Translations under genes and position numbers: made by a program
In this document: piece after piece, positions 35,564 to 46,518 of the stretch
Layout of the letters: the number at the start of each line of letters is the position of its first letter
Numbering within the stretch: the stretch's first letter is position 1
Notes under the pieces: model-generated
Seen by the model: the letters and a program-made list of their open reading frames with translations, nothing else
Database searches by the model: none
What the model was told of the DNA's origin: nothing
Assembly: GCA_963920765.1 (NCBI GenBank)
Contig: OY987242.1
Span: 29,908,002 to 29,972,001 of the forward strand
Length of the DNA: 64,000 bases
Origin: Ulota crispa
Taxonomy: Eukaryota; Streptophyta; Bryopsida; Orthotrichales; Orthotrichaceae
Reading direction: 5' to 3'

Positions 35564-36745
35564 ATGGCCGACACGAATGCCCAAGATGAGCCCGAGGCTG
35601 CAGACTCTGGCTCACCATACTCAAGCAGGATCGAAAGAATGATACATCAACGATCTTCAAGCCTTTCTAGCAGAATCGACTTCGACACGGAGTTTTCCAA
35701 GGAGCACTGGGCCGAGCTCGTTCCAGCGTCGGCCTTGACCAACCAAGTCCACATAGATCTTGACGATACCACGGATGCTGCGTTCAAGGCAGCGGATTTC
35801 GTCGTAGGCCCATTGCTTGCAGAAGGCGCGCAAGCCAAAGTGTGCAAAGCCTACGTCAGCAGCAGCAACGCTGCTTTTGCAGTCAAAGTGTTCAAGGCAA
35901 ATTCTGTGGGTGCTCTCTGCTCCTCACTCCACGCCAATTTGTTCCACTGCTCTCACCCAGCGGTGTGCAGGGTGATCAAGGGAACCGTGTTGGAAAGCAA
36001 CGAGTACGGCATTCTGATGGAGATGCACTTGCGGGATCTGCGCAAGGCCATGGACGTGATCATGGAAAAGAGCAGCAACCGGAGTCCACCATTCAAGGAG
36101 CCGGAGGCGTTGTTTTACATGCTGACCATTGCGAGTGGCATGCAATATTTGCACTCCATGGGCATTCTCCATCGAGACCTCAAGGCAGCTAACGTGCTGG
36201 TACGCCATCCTAAGCCTGGCGACTACCAGTCCAAAGGCTACCCTCCTGCTGGTGTATTTCGATGTGTGGTAGCGGACTACGAATCAGCTGGGATTCTAGG
36301 CACGGGCTTCTGGCGAGCAATCGAAGTGCTCCACTTCTCAATGAACCGGGAGTTGTTGGCGGAGTTTCAGTTCACGACGAAGATGGATGTGTACAGCTAT
36401 GGCGTGACCTGCTATGAGATCCTGACAGGATTTATGCCGTTTGAGGAGTACGAGACAGTCAGCTTTGATCGTGTGATTGGTGGGCTAAGACCTACGTTGC
36501 CTCGGCGTCTGAGTTCTGGAGTGAGAGTCCTTGTGAGCAGATGTTGGCACAAGGATCCAGAGAAAAGGCCTGAGTTTTCGGAGATTGTGGAGATTCTTGT
36601 GAAGATGGTGACCAAGGTGGGGTTTAAGAAGGAGGATGTGGTGGGATATCACTACCGAGAACCTGTGTCCACATCTCAGCTCGTTGCCAGAAGGCTCAGC
36701 ATGGTCTCGACTCCTGCTTCGAGATACGTGACTATTGAGGAATGA
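35564..36745 (+). CDS. TKL-type protein kinase, intronless
   Basis: A single open frame of 393 residues. The first ~75 are low-complexity and Ser-rich, and the kinase domain covers about 78-347. Visible motifs: a reduced glycine loop (LLAEGAQAKV, 85-94), the AVK lysine K108, the catalytic loop HRDLKAAN (203-210, D205), a metal-binding motif D238-Y-E in place of DFG, RAIE (251-254) in place of APE, DVYSYGV (275-281), and CWHKDPEKRP (327-336), the usual TKL/RAF-like C-lobe. Similar kinases with a D-[FY]-E motif and GTGFWRA are, from memory, common in bryophytes. It should phosphorylate Ser/Thr (or Tyr) targets in the cytosol. No signal peptide or membrane segment. The start is the first Met, supported by the matching start in the truncated copy at 24072. 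Divergent from the UBL-RING gene. A MITE sits 12 bases past the stop. Confidence 0.9.
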   Translation: MADTNAQDEPEAADSGSPYSSRIERMIHQRSSSLSSRIDFDTEFSKEHWAELVPASALTNQVHIDLDDTTDAAFKAADFVVGPLLAEGAQAKVCKAYVSSSNAAFAVKVFKANSVGALCSSLHANLFHCSHPAVCRVIKGTVLESNEYGILMEMHLRDLRKAMDVIMEKSSNRSPPFKEPEALFYMLTIASGMQYLHSMGILHRDLKAANVLVRHPKPGDYQSKGYPPAGVFRCVVADYESAGILGTGFWRAIEVLHFSMNRELLAEFQFTTKMDVYSYGVTCYEILTGFMPFEEYETVSFDRVIGGLRPTLPRRLSSGVRVLVSRCWHKDPEKRPEFSEIVEILVKMVTKVGFKKEDVVGYHYREPVSTSQLVARRLSMVSTPASRYVTIEE

Positions 36746-36757
36746 GGTGAAACACTA

Positions 36758-37143
36758 GTAAGGGGGCTTCAAACATCAAATTTTTCAGGTGACTCACGTC
36801 ACTATTTACCTCGGTGAATTCACTAGTGAACAAATAGGTGACTCACCTCTGTCTCACTTCTAGAATTCACTCTTAAGGTGATTTACGTTAGGAGTGAACT
36901 CCAGAAACTCACTTTTGTGCAGCTCATCCTCACGGGTGTCTCAAACATTCAGACCCTTTATTTGTGCACAAAACCCTAATTGCAAACTCATAAATGTGTC
37001 AGACTTTGGGCATGCGAGTGAACAAAAATAATTCACTAGTGAGTTGGGACCCTGGGAGTTGAGAAATTGGGAAACCAGATTTTATATTTGAACCCTGTGA
37101 GGTGAGAAACTGATAGACCAGATTTTATGTTTGAAGCCCTTAC
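36758..37143. mobile_element. TA-flanked MITE directly after the kinase stop
   Basis: Inverted ends GTAAGGGGGCTTCAAACAT and GTAAGGGCTTCAAACAT, with TA outside each (36756-36757, 37144-37145). The interior has repeated GGTGACTCAC-like pieces. It begins 12 bases after the kinase stop codon, so it must supply or displace the 3' UTR. Confidence 0.8.
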
Positions 37144-37154
37144 TAAATGGGGTC

Positions 37155-37202
37155 GGATGGAGGAAGTGAAGTCCGTGTGGATGGAGGAAGTGAAGTCCGT
37201 GT
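37155..37202. repeat. 24-bp direct repeat, two units
   Basis: Two exact tandem copies beginning GGATGGAGGAAGTGAAGT. Confidence 0.85.
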
Positions 37203-40200
37203 GGATGAAGTTGATGCACATGTATCCATTGTGCTTCACACCAGAAATGGCAATAGAGCTAGACTTGATACAGTTTGTGTTGATGGCAAGGGCGTAATAC
37301 GGTTTGTCCCATGTTCCAGCTCTACAACTCCAGCACAATGTCAGTTGTCTTCTAACAATGTTTGGCTGGAAAGTGCAAAAAGCAATACTATTTTTTTTAG
37401 TATGTTAAAAACCATGATGTTTTGTGAATTGGCTTGTAAGATGGATTTTTAGTTTGGTTGGACTCAACTCTTGACTAGAGTTCCATTCTCTTTGCATCAA
37501 AACTTCCAAAAAAATGTTGTTGTGTAGGCGTTTCTGAATGACCTTAGAGTAATGTGAAGTTATTGATAAGTGTTGATTTTAGTTTTTAGCTCTTTACCAA
37601 CTAAGTTTTTGAGATTTCAGTAGACTTTTGATTGTGGTTTACGAAAGTGAACCTCCCTCTAGTTTGGATTTGAAGTAGTTGAGGGCAGCTCTTTTGGAAG
37701 ATGGCTAACGTATGTCTACTATAGGTGCATTGATTTTTTTTTCTAGAAAAATGCTAATCAATGGTCTTCCTTGTAGTTTGCATTTTTAGTCAACAAGAAT
37801 GTTGATTGACTAGAAAGAAGCAAAGAATGGTGGAGCATTATACAAAATAGGATAAAAAGCATTTAAAACTTGTATTGTAAAGTGGAATCTTTGTCTATAT
37901 TTTGGTAATTGTTGTGGAAAAGAAGAGCAATTTAAACAATTTATAAATTGAGATTTCAAATGTCTTTACCAATATTTCTATAAAATTAGAAGGAATTTAT
38001 TATTGTTGGAAAAGGGACGCAAAGAGGAAAGTGGTTGATATTGCATATGTCTATCATGACTAGGATGGAGTGAAGCAAATGTGTTGTGCCAACGTAGTTT
38101 TAAAATCAACTGTTGGTATTTTTTTAATAAGTCTAATCAAATTATCTACAAAAGTTATTTTGTTAGCATGCCCAAAGTATTAAAATACTTTCAATTGCAC
38201 CTTAATTGATGTAGAGAGAGAGCAATGTAATAATGTATGACATCATAAATGCAAGTGAGTGCCTGATGCATTGATTAACATCATATGAGAGTTAGAATAT
38301 ATCAAAAAATTTGGGATTATTAAATTTGAAGAATAGTGACGTATTCCAATTTGCAAAGTATCTTGAATTCTTGACTGCAGTTGTATACTAGTAATGTGAT
38401 TAACCAAAAGGAAGGAAAATATCAAAGTGCATCTTAATATCTTATACGCAATTCTTGGAGAAGTCACTAGTAAAAAAAATTAAACTAGGTGAGATAAGAA
38501 ATAGGGTCAATCTTATTAGTTGGAGGTAAATTTTATACTTTTGTGAGATCCACCATAGCATTGAATATATGTCTCTTGCTTCATTATATGTAAAATAGAG
38601 TACTGAATAATACCTCCACTTTAGTGTAGTACGGTAGAAAAAAACAAGATCCCCTAAAAGTGCTTAGTAGGATGAGTTTAACTATAATGGTATTACCAAA
38701 ATTAGATGGAAAGTTTGTACTTTTTGTCCAACTTTTGGATGTAATGGATGTAATGGATGAAAATGTGGTTGGAATTTACCTTTAATTAGACACAAGTGCA
38801 AGTGAAGGTTGGGTCTGTAAACAATGTAGGGCTCTAAAACAAGGTTTAGAGTTAAATTATCGTTATTGTTTCTGATATGAAACTGGCACTTTGCATTTTG
38901 CATAGTTGCTACCATGGTTTATGTGCTAAGGTTTGGAGATCATTTTTTTAGCCTAATTTGCCATATGTTTAAATTTGGGTCTTCTTTGTTGCAATTTCAG
39001 TTCATAGTTACTTTCATGCACTTTTGATGCTTTTGGGTTTCATTGTCTTTTAATCATCTGCAATTTGTAAAAAAAATAGGGTGCTAGAAATTTGTTCCTC
39101 AAACCATAGAAATAAATGTAGGGTGCTAAACACACATCATAGCAGTTTTTCATTTAAAGATAGGGAGAGAAAATTACCTTAAAAAAGTTAAATACCCCTC
39201 CTTAAAATACGTCATTATTGCACGTGGTTACCAAATACAAGGGAGTGTGATCTCCCCGAGATACAATTACAATACCATTATAACATGAACTTTTGTATCA
39301 AATGCAAATTTAAAAATATATATTAACAACTAAAATGCAAATGCATTACAATTTTTTTAGTAAAATACACTCATATTAATTTCAAAAAAAACACACACTC
39401 CAAAATTTGTTGCCCAAAGCATAACACTATAGACTCAAAAAAGTACATCTATGTGAATAAGCAATATCTCATAAAATTTATGTATCTATTATATTACAAT
39501 TCTTCATGAATAGTATTATGGTTGTCACATTGGATAAACTACAGTGTTTGCTAGTGTGTTTGCCGCATGCACCTAGTTGAGCTCTTGCTTGTCCACTGTA
39601 GTCAACTCATGGTTGACTTTCATATAAAATAAAAAAGACATATGTGAACTTAATACCTTGTGCACATTGATTACACACATGGTTGCCAACACGGAGTTAG
39701 GGCACAAATGTATGTTCAAGGCGCATATGTAAGCAATTAGAATGTTGAGGTAGATGGGTTTTTTTTTATTTCTTATAAAAGCATGGACATCTAAAAGCAA
39801 GCAATTAGGGCACAAACATAGGCTGTCAAGGTGCACACACATATGGTCAAAATGCACACGCAAACAAATTTCTTTGTATGTTTTTTTAGTATTTAGTTTA
39901 TTTTACATTTAATTTATATCATTTATTTCTTTCTTTCTTCATATTTTTTTCTAGTCATGGCACAAACAAAAGCCATTAGGGTGAACGCAACCTTTTGTCA
40001 CAGCATTGATGTTTATCACACAAAGTAGTTTGGTCATAGGTACATGCCCAAAACCCATTTGTCCCTTGAGGGGACAACCAGCCCTTTAGGGGTATCAAGG
40101 TCTTTGAGTCCAAATGTGAAATTCAAGATTCTCATTTTAATATCTTGATGGTTAAATACTGAAAGGAAATTTGATAGATTCTTATACATTTTGTAACATT

Positions 40201-41534
40201 TTGATGGATATTTTTGATTTTATGGAAATTGCAAGAATACCCTTATTGAGATTTTTGAAAGAGGGGAGTTATTGATATTTGTATTTGCCACAAAACAAAC
40301 TGCTTGTGTGCACGGGTGACAATGCCATGAAGCATGTCTAATGTAATTACTAGAGTTGCCCGGGTTTCACTATTTGGAAAATAAAGAATGGCAATGCTTG
40401 ACAATTGCATGTACAACAAACAGACAACTTCCATTGCTAATGCACAAGTGCAAAAATCATTTGATGACAAACAAAAGAGATTTGACAACACTATGGCCAA
40501 AAATGTGATTGCCAAAACTTCATGCATATCATACTCTAAGTTCTTTGGGACTTTTAGGTGATTGCAAGAAAGACTTCACGTTTTTGTCTTAAAGTGCCTC
40601 TTTTTGGGTGTAGTATTGGCAATGCTACTAGTACTGCAAGTGCTACAAGTACTACAAGTACTACAAGTACTGCAAGTACTACACAACATCCTCGCAATAG
40701 AAATCTGAACCGTCCCTCCCATCCCAAATCTATTGGGAATGAGGCACGTGGCATGTCATTTAGGAAGGCCAACTATCAATAATGGCAATTCAAAGAATGG
40801 ATGAAAAAAATTCACATCCTTAGATGATGTCAATGGTGAGTAGTACTATGTAGTGCCAATTAATGGTAGGGAGTACTACACAAGCATGTGGAGCAAAAAT
40901 TACCAAAATTTCTAGGCTGCCATGTTTTCAATTTTAGTAACTAAAAAAAAGCCCAAAAATTAAAACAAAAAATGACCATTTTTGTTCTATTTGAGATGCT
41001 TGAATTGATAAAATTAATTTTTTGGGGAAGTTTGTTTTCTTTCTTCAACGCTTGACCAAAGGATGCCCACTTTGAGAGCATGTGGAAGGCAGAGAATTCA
41101 CAATTAGAACCCTTCTATACATCCATGTAAAGCTCTATGATGAACAACTTCTCTGATTTGTGGCATGAGATTTGCTTTTCTAGTCCCAAAATGGTACTTA
41201 AACCCTCCAAAATGGCCAAGGTAGATACCTATTTGGGGGCTATTTAAAAATAGTAAAATAATTTAAAAAAACTGCAAAAATTACGGAAGGTCTATAACTA
41301 TGACATATACCTTCCTCTGAAATTTCAGCTCAAAATGACTTATTACACAAAAGATAGGAGCCAAAAACTACATGTAGGAGGTGAAGGGGTTAGAAAATAG
41401 TACAAGTGTTTCTTGCAGTCACCCTCCTATACCTTTGCAACTCCTATATTCTCAAAGGTATCCCAATTTCCAAAAAATCCAGTATCTCTATCAAAGTATC
41501 ACAAATTATAGGGGTGTTTTTCAAAATTTCCCAA
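37203..41534. other. Long AT-rich intergenic region
   Basis: No gene recognised. The one clear feature is the 9-bp repeat at 40622-40683. Frames are short and lack domains. Confidence 0.45.
40622..40683. repeat. 9-bp tandem repeat (ACAAGTACT), about 7 units
   Basis: Units of ACAAGTACT with few changes. It would read as Thr/Ser-rich on the plus strand, but the surrounding frame is only 74 codons and shows no other support. Confidence 0.8.
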
Positions 41535-41536
41535 TA

Positions 41537-41930
41537 CTGTAGGTGGGGAGCAGATTCGGTTGCTCACTACTGAATTGATTATTTTTTCAAAAAAAATCAA
41601 TTTGGCATCATATTATATAATTAAACAAGATTGGGCATTTTCAAAATTGTTATTATTTGGTATTCAACCAGTTTTTTAGTTGAATTAAGCCTTTCTCTAA
41701 GCATCTTCCACTTTCTAAAATTAGCCCTTGGTAAGAAATTTGCAGTAGATTGAGCCCTTTTGGAATCAACCTTGACCTTCCATTGTTAGTTAAGCTTAAT
41801 GACTTTTATAATAATTGGCATTTCAATTTTTGATTTGTTTGACATTGGGCATTTTTGGAGAATAATTTATAGAATAACTAGGAAAAATTTTGGAGAATTA
41901 TTTTGTGCCGAATCTGCTATCAACCTACAG
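41537..41930. mobile_element. TA-flanked MITE, CTGTAGGT ends
   Basis: The left end CTGTAGGTGGGGAGCAGATT and the complement of the right end CTGTAGGTTGATAGCAGATT are flanked by TA (41535-41536, 41931-41932). Non-coding, about 394 bp. Confidence 0.75.
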
Positions 41931-42106
41931 TAAATTGAGAAAAAGAATATATTCTAAACTGTTACATTTTTGGACAGGTGAAAAAAAAGTTGGGATTCTC
42001 CACTTTGGCCCCACAAGAAAGCATGGAATCTAACTCCCAGCCCCCTTATATAATTGTTTCCCTTTTCTAACCTCCTTGAGAAATTTTTAAAAAAATCAGT
42101 GTACTA

Positions 42107-42588
42107 CAATGCGTGCCACCATAAACCAACTGAAACTGCCCTCTTGCGGTCAAATTTGTGAGCAATGCTTTTTCTGCTTTTTCTTTCCCCTTTATCTTGC
42201 CCTGCCCCCCAAACTCCATATGGCACTTGCTAATTTGGCTGATTTGGCAAGATACATGCAAATGCCCTGACATAATAGAGTGCTTCTTTTTGGATTGTTA
42301 TAAATTTAGTGTCTTACCTAGTTAATTTGATTTAAATTAATTATAAATATTGGGGCAACTAGTGCTAGAGTAGCCAATTCTTTCCTCTCCTAACATAAAA
42401 AGTCCAATAGTTACCATTTTTGAATGATGATAACTTTTTTTTGGCAAACAATAATTCCAATTTCTCTTAGTAACTTTTTTCATAACATCTCATTGCTTGT
42501 AGTTACAAAGAGATATAGTTTTTTGAGGGTTGCTTTAAATAGTTAATATGATTGTTGCATCTTTGTTGGTTTATGGTGGCACGCACTA
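42107..42588. mobile_element. TA-flanked MITE, GCGTGCCACCATAAACC ends
   Basis: Perfect 20-base inverted core GCGTGCCACCATAAACCAAC near both ends, with TA just outside. Non-coding, about 482 bp. Confidence 0.75.
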
Positions 42589-42756
42589 TACCAACTATCA
42601 AGGGCTGCTTTTGGTGCTTGTGAACAAGAAATGTTATTATCCCAACAACATGGACAACATCAAAGTCGAGGGGGGGGGTGAGAAATGAAATTTAAAATAT
42701 TAAAACCAAAAGGGGGAAAAAAAAAACCCTTAGAACAATTATTTTTCCAATTTTAA

Positions 42757-43402
42757 CCCCTCACCGCCTAAGGGGCCCAAATTGGGCTTCTCTGAATTTT
42801 ATTTAGGGATGCTCAACCTTTCTACAAGATTTATTAGTGATTATTATTATTTTTTAAAACTCTTATTGAAGTCTAGTTTCAGCATCAAGAGTCTAATTTT
42901 GAAAATGAATTAAAGTGATTTTTCTATTCAAGATTTTGTGCAAGGGTGTCCATTGCAAATTTTCACTTTCTAGTGTTGAAGGCTCTTGGAAATGAGCTTC
43001 AAGTACACTAGAACTTGGAGAAAAAATCACATAAAAAATTCAATTTAAAAAATTGTAGAATAGATTTTGAGAAGCCATAAATTGATTGGGGTTAAGCATG
43101 TTATACTTTACATACTCATATTTTTTTGGTACCCTCAATTTTAGGTTTGAGATGCAAAAAGAGGATTGAAAGGCTTCAAATCACTTTTGTAGTTTTAACA
43201 CCCTCATGATCAAACATTATAATCTTTCAATCCATAAATGATACTGTTGTGATTTCTTTTCCTATGTGATCTATAACATGTCTACTTTGAATTTGTACAA
43301 ATGTGCTTCAGAGAAGTTTGATAAAATTGATCAAAATGCCAACATTTTGTTCACTTTCAAGCAAATTCTAAGATACTCCAAACTACCATGGGTAGTGAGG
43401 GG
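42757..43402. mobile_element. TTAA-flanked TIR element, 646 bp
   Basis: The left end is CCCCTCACCGCC after TTAA (42753-42756). The complement of the right end is CCCCTCACTACC before TTAA (43403-43406). Non-coding. Confidence 0.65.
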
Positions 43403-43449
43403 TTAAAAGCTAGCCTTTGGCAAGCTGGAAAGCTGGACACGCAAGAGGG

Positions 43450-43752
43450 AGAGAGAACTCGGAGAAGGGGGAGAGAACTCGGAGAAGGCGGAGAGAACTT
43501 GGAGAAGGGGGAGAGAACTCGGAGAAGGAGAAGAGAACTCGAAGAAGGGGGAGAGAACTCAGAGAAGGGGGAGAGAACTCGGAGAAGGGGGAGAGAACTC
43601 GGAGAAGGGGGAGAGAACACGGAGAAGGGGGAGAGAACTCAGAGAAGGGGGAGAGAACTCGGAGATGGGGGAGAGAACTGGGAGATGGGGGAGAGAACTC
43701 GGAGATGGAGGAGAGAACTCAGAGATGGGGGAGAGAACTCCGAGAAGGGGGA
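43450..43752. repeat. 20-bp minisatellite, about 15 units
   Basis: Unit AGAGAACTCGGAGAAGGGGG, tandem with a period of exactly 20 and few changes. The later units carry GGAGATGGGG variants. Since 20 is not a multiple of 3, any frame cycles through all three phases and gives a 20-residue protein repeat (GERTRRRGRELGEGGENSEK). The plus-strand frames at 43388-43960, 43417-43815 and 43665-44057 run through all or part of the array, and opposite-strand frames are open too. Purine-rich on the plus strand. Confidence 0.9.
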
Positions 43753-45963
43753 GACACCAAAATCCTGGTCAACAAGAAGAGCGCCAATCCCAAGGCACGG
43801 CAACGATTTGGATGAAATCCCGCAACACCTACGGGTGGATGAGATTTCTCGACACCGCGGATCTAGGTTGGGATTCTGTTCGTGTAATTTTGGGGTGGCA
43901 AATTGGTTTTCAACCAATGAGGGATTGCCACGTGGACTTCTCTTCATTTCTTCTTGTTGACTGGGTAAGCTTATTGCAAAATGGGTACCAGGGTTTAATC
44001 CTTAAACGACTAAGAGGCCCTATGTGGCCAATACAGTACGGGGTATTTTTCTTGTAATTGGAATGGATCCACACCTCCACTCCATTTGAGACCAACAAAG
44101 AAGTTGGAGAATAGATCAATATGGTTCTAGTGAGCTACTCCTAAATTAAAATTTCTTATTGGTAACAAATGATAATTATATGTTAATGTGTATACTATGC
44201 CTTATGGTTGTTTAAGGATTAAATTGCTGACAAATGAGTGCTGAGTTATCCACTGAATATTGGACAATTTTCAGAGGGAAGGAAAAACAGTGGACAAATT
44301 CTGTCGGAATTCGCCAGCAATTTAAACCCATTGGGTACCCTCTATCTTTTTTTTCTTTTCTCCTTTGGAATTGGGCTTTTGGGCTTTGGGGCTGCCTTGC
44401 AAAAGCAAGCACAGTGGGTTTCCCTTGGCTTGGCTTGGAGCCTAGGCTTCAGGTCCATGACAGGTTCCTGCCACCAACCTTGATACGGCCGGTCCTTGCA
44501 TGCAGATTCACTGTCGTACTAGCCATCAAGTGAGTAGTTTTCACGATATGGCCCAATTCCTGTCTAATAATTCAATCTCTTTCTCACAAGTCGTGTGTAT
44601 ATGAGACCCGTGTCCCCTTGTCTAAACTCTAAACCAAAGAAAAGCAAACCATAGCAAACCAAAGCAGGGATATGGGTTTTTCTAGTTGAATATTTGGTTA
44701 ATTGGCAAGTTAGCTCCAATTAACATTGCATTTAGATTGCCTCAACGATTAGGTTGCCTTAATCTCCAGCTTTCATTTGATATTGGGCCATGGTTTGGCC
44801 AGCCTTGGTTTGGCGGGGTCTCACACAGAAAATTGCTGGAAGTCTCGTCAAACACGTCCTCCAACACAGAATATTAGAATGTCTTCTCGAAACTCTTGTG
44901 ATCTTAGATCTTGTGTTTCTTTTCTTGGAAAACCGATCCTCTCCCTTCCAAATACCAAAAACAAAAAAAACAAGAATCATTTTGCTTGTAGGCGAGCTCC
45001 CTTGGGCGTTTCAAGGAGTAAATGCTCAATTTAGGTTATGATTGTGACAAGCGCTGGGTGTCCAACCCAAAGTTAGTCTTGTCAAGTAAATTGCCGCACT
45101 CCAAGCCTCGCTTGACGCCCTTTGTGTGGCAAGGAAGGCTGAAGATGCTCTTACCTTGGAAAGTTACCTTGTGTCTCATTGTTTGGTCACTTGGGGGCAC
45201 ACACAACATTAATAGATACCAATTTTTTGTAGGACTTGGACACAACTTATTTTTATTTTTGCAGCTTTGTAATTGTTGCTAGTCCATTTAAACTTTGTCT
45301 ATTACAATAAGTATTGATGAAAATTACTATTGTATCAATAAGAATTTATATAGTGTAAAATGAAAAGAAAATAGTGTGGGACAACCTAAACGCAATATTT
45401 AATGTACACTAAATAGTGCATTTACGTTGACTTGACCAAAATTAGCTCATGATTCATAGCCAATGTATTTGAAGATACATGCAACCCTTTACATAATAGG
45501 ATTTCACATGGTTTACGACATGGACGACTTTAGTTTATTTCAGCACCATTGCCATGCCTTATTGAAATTTGTTAATTGCAAAAAAATTTGATAAAGATTA
45601 TTGTAGTATTGACAAGTATTTGTATAACGTGAAATGTTGAGAAATTAGTGTGGAGAAACCTAAACGCAATGTTTAATATAGTTAGCTTCCATGTCGTAGG
45701 TGGATGAGTTTCAAACAAGGTCCGGGAAGAACAGACTGCTAGTTCAATGCTAGCCAAGTGAAATGAGAAAAAATCGTTTGCAATTTATAAACTTTGGCTA
45801 AAACCGGTCAAAAATCTTCAAAAAATATTTATAGTGTGAAATATAGAAAATAACCAAAAGAGCTCCTTGATAAACCGGTTCAACACAGGGATTGAAGGAA
45901 ATCTACTAAAAAATCTCAAATATTTCTCAAACCCTGGTTTCAAATGACTGATGTGAAATGCAT
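43753..45963. other. Intergenic, no secure gene
   Basis: Several overlapping short frames, none with domains. 44240-45100 is less AT-rich than its surroundings, but no exon pattern could be built. Confidence 0.4.
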
Positions 45964-45967
45964 TTAA

Positions 45968-46208
45968 CCCCTGAGCGCCCCATCGCCCCAAATCTAGCCT
46001 TTCCATTTTTAGCAATATGCTAACTTTGACCATTATAATCTTTTGATCCGTCCAATGAATGTTTACCAAATTTGTCATACATCTGCAAACCCTAAGCATT
46101 GTGCAAGATCAAAGGCTAACTCTTCTAAATGTTATTTCAGAACTTGTAGTGCCAGATTGTTTACAACAAGGTCCAACCCAACACGAATTTGGGTTGGGCG
46201 CTTAGGGG
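45968..46208. mobile_element. TTAA-flanked MITE, 241 bp
   Basis: Ends CCCCTGAGCGCCCC and CCCCTAAGCGCCCAA (complement of the right end), with exact TTAA at 45964-45967 and 46209-46212. Same length as 9558-9798. Its right TTAA overlaps the start of the next element. Confidence 0.85.
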
Positions 46209-46211
46209 TTA

Positions 46212-46516
46212 AGGTAGCCACACCCATAACCGTCACTGTACCCATATCCATCACCTTTAAAATGTTGGAAAATCTGTGGAAGTAAGTAAATAGATGTAAT
46301 TATAAGGATGTACAACATGTGAACATGAAATTGTAAAAGTGGTTATGGGTGCAATGGCAGTTTGCTCTTTAAAAATTCACAACTTATTCTCACAGTATCC
46401 AAATAATACATTCAAAAGTGCAAACTTATTATTTTTCTGTTGCTAATAGGATCAACGTTTATTAATAATCATCATGTTCAAAACCCTTAGTTTGACGGTT
46501 ATGGGTGTGGCTACCT
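46212..46516. mobile_element. TA-flanked MITE, AGGTAGCC variant
   Basis: Perfect inverted ends AGGTAGCCACACCCATAACC, with TA outside (46210-46211, 46517-46518). The interior is homologous to 2716-3029. Confidence 0.85.
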
Positions 46517-46518
46517 TA

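Larger units (their letters stand above)
27555..36745. repeat. Segmental duplication, copy 3 (complete, with transposon insert)
   Basis: Holds the UBL-RING gene (-), its upstream block, and the intact kinase (+) in divergent arrangement. It is interrupted at 31232-33908 by a TIR transposon absent from copy 2. Confidence 0.85.

Noticed and set aside
39188-40100. TACCCCT-type ends suggesting another TTAA element
   Set aside because: Neither end has TTAA, and the inverted match is only a few bases.
40558-40782. Thr/Ser-rich frame over the ACAAGTACT repeat
   Set aside because: The frame is explained by the 9-bp repeat alone.
44731-45160. Possible MITE with ends near TTAGGTTGCC and GATGCTCTTA
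   Set aside because: The inverted match is too weak and the flanks show no target duplication.
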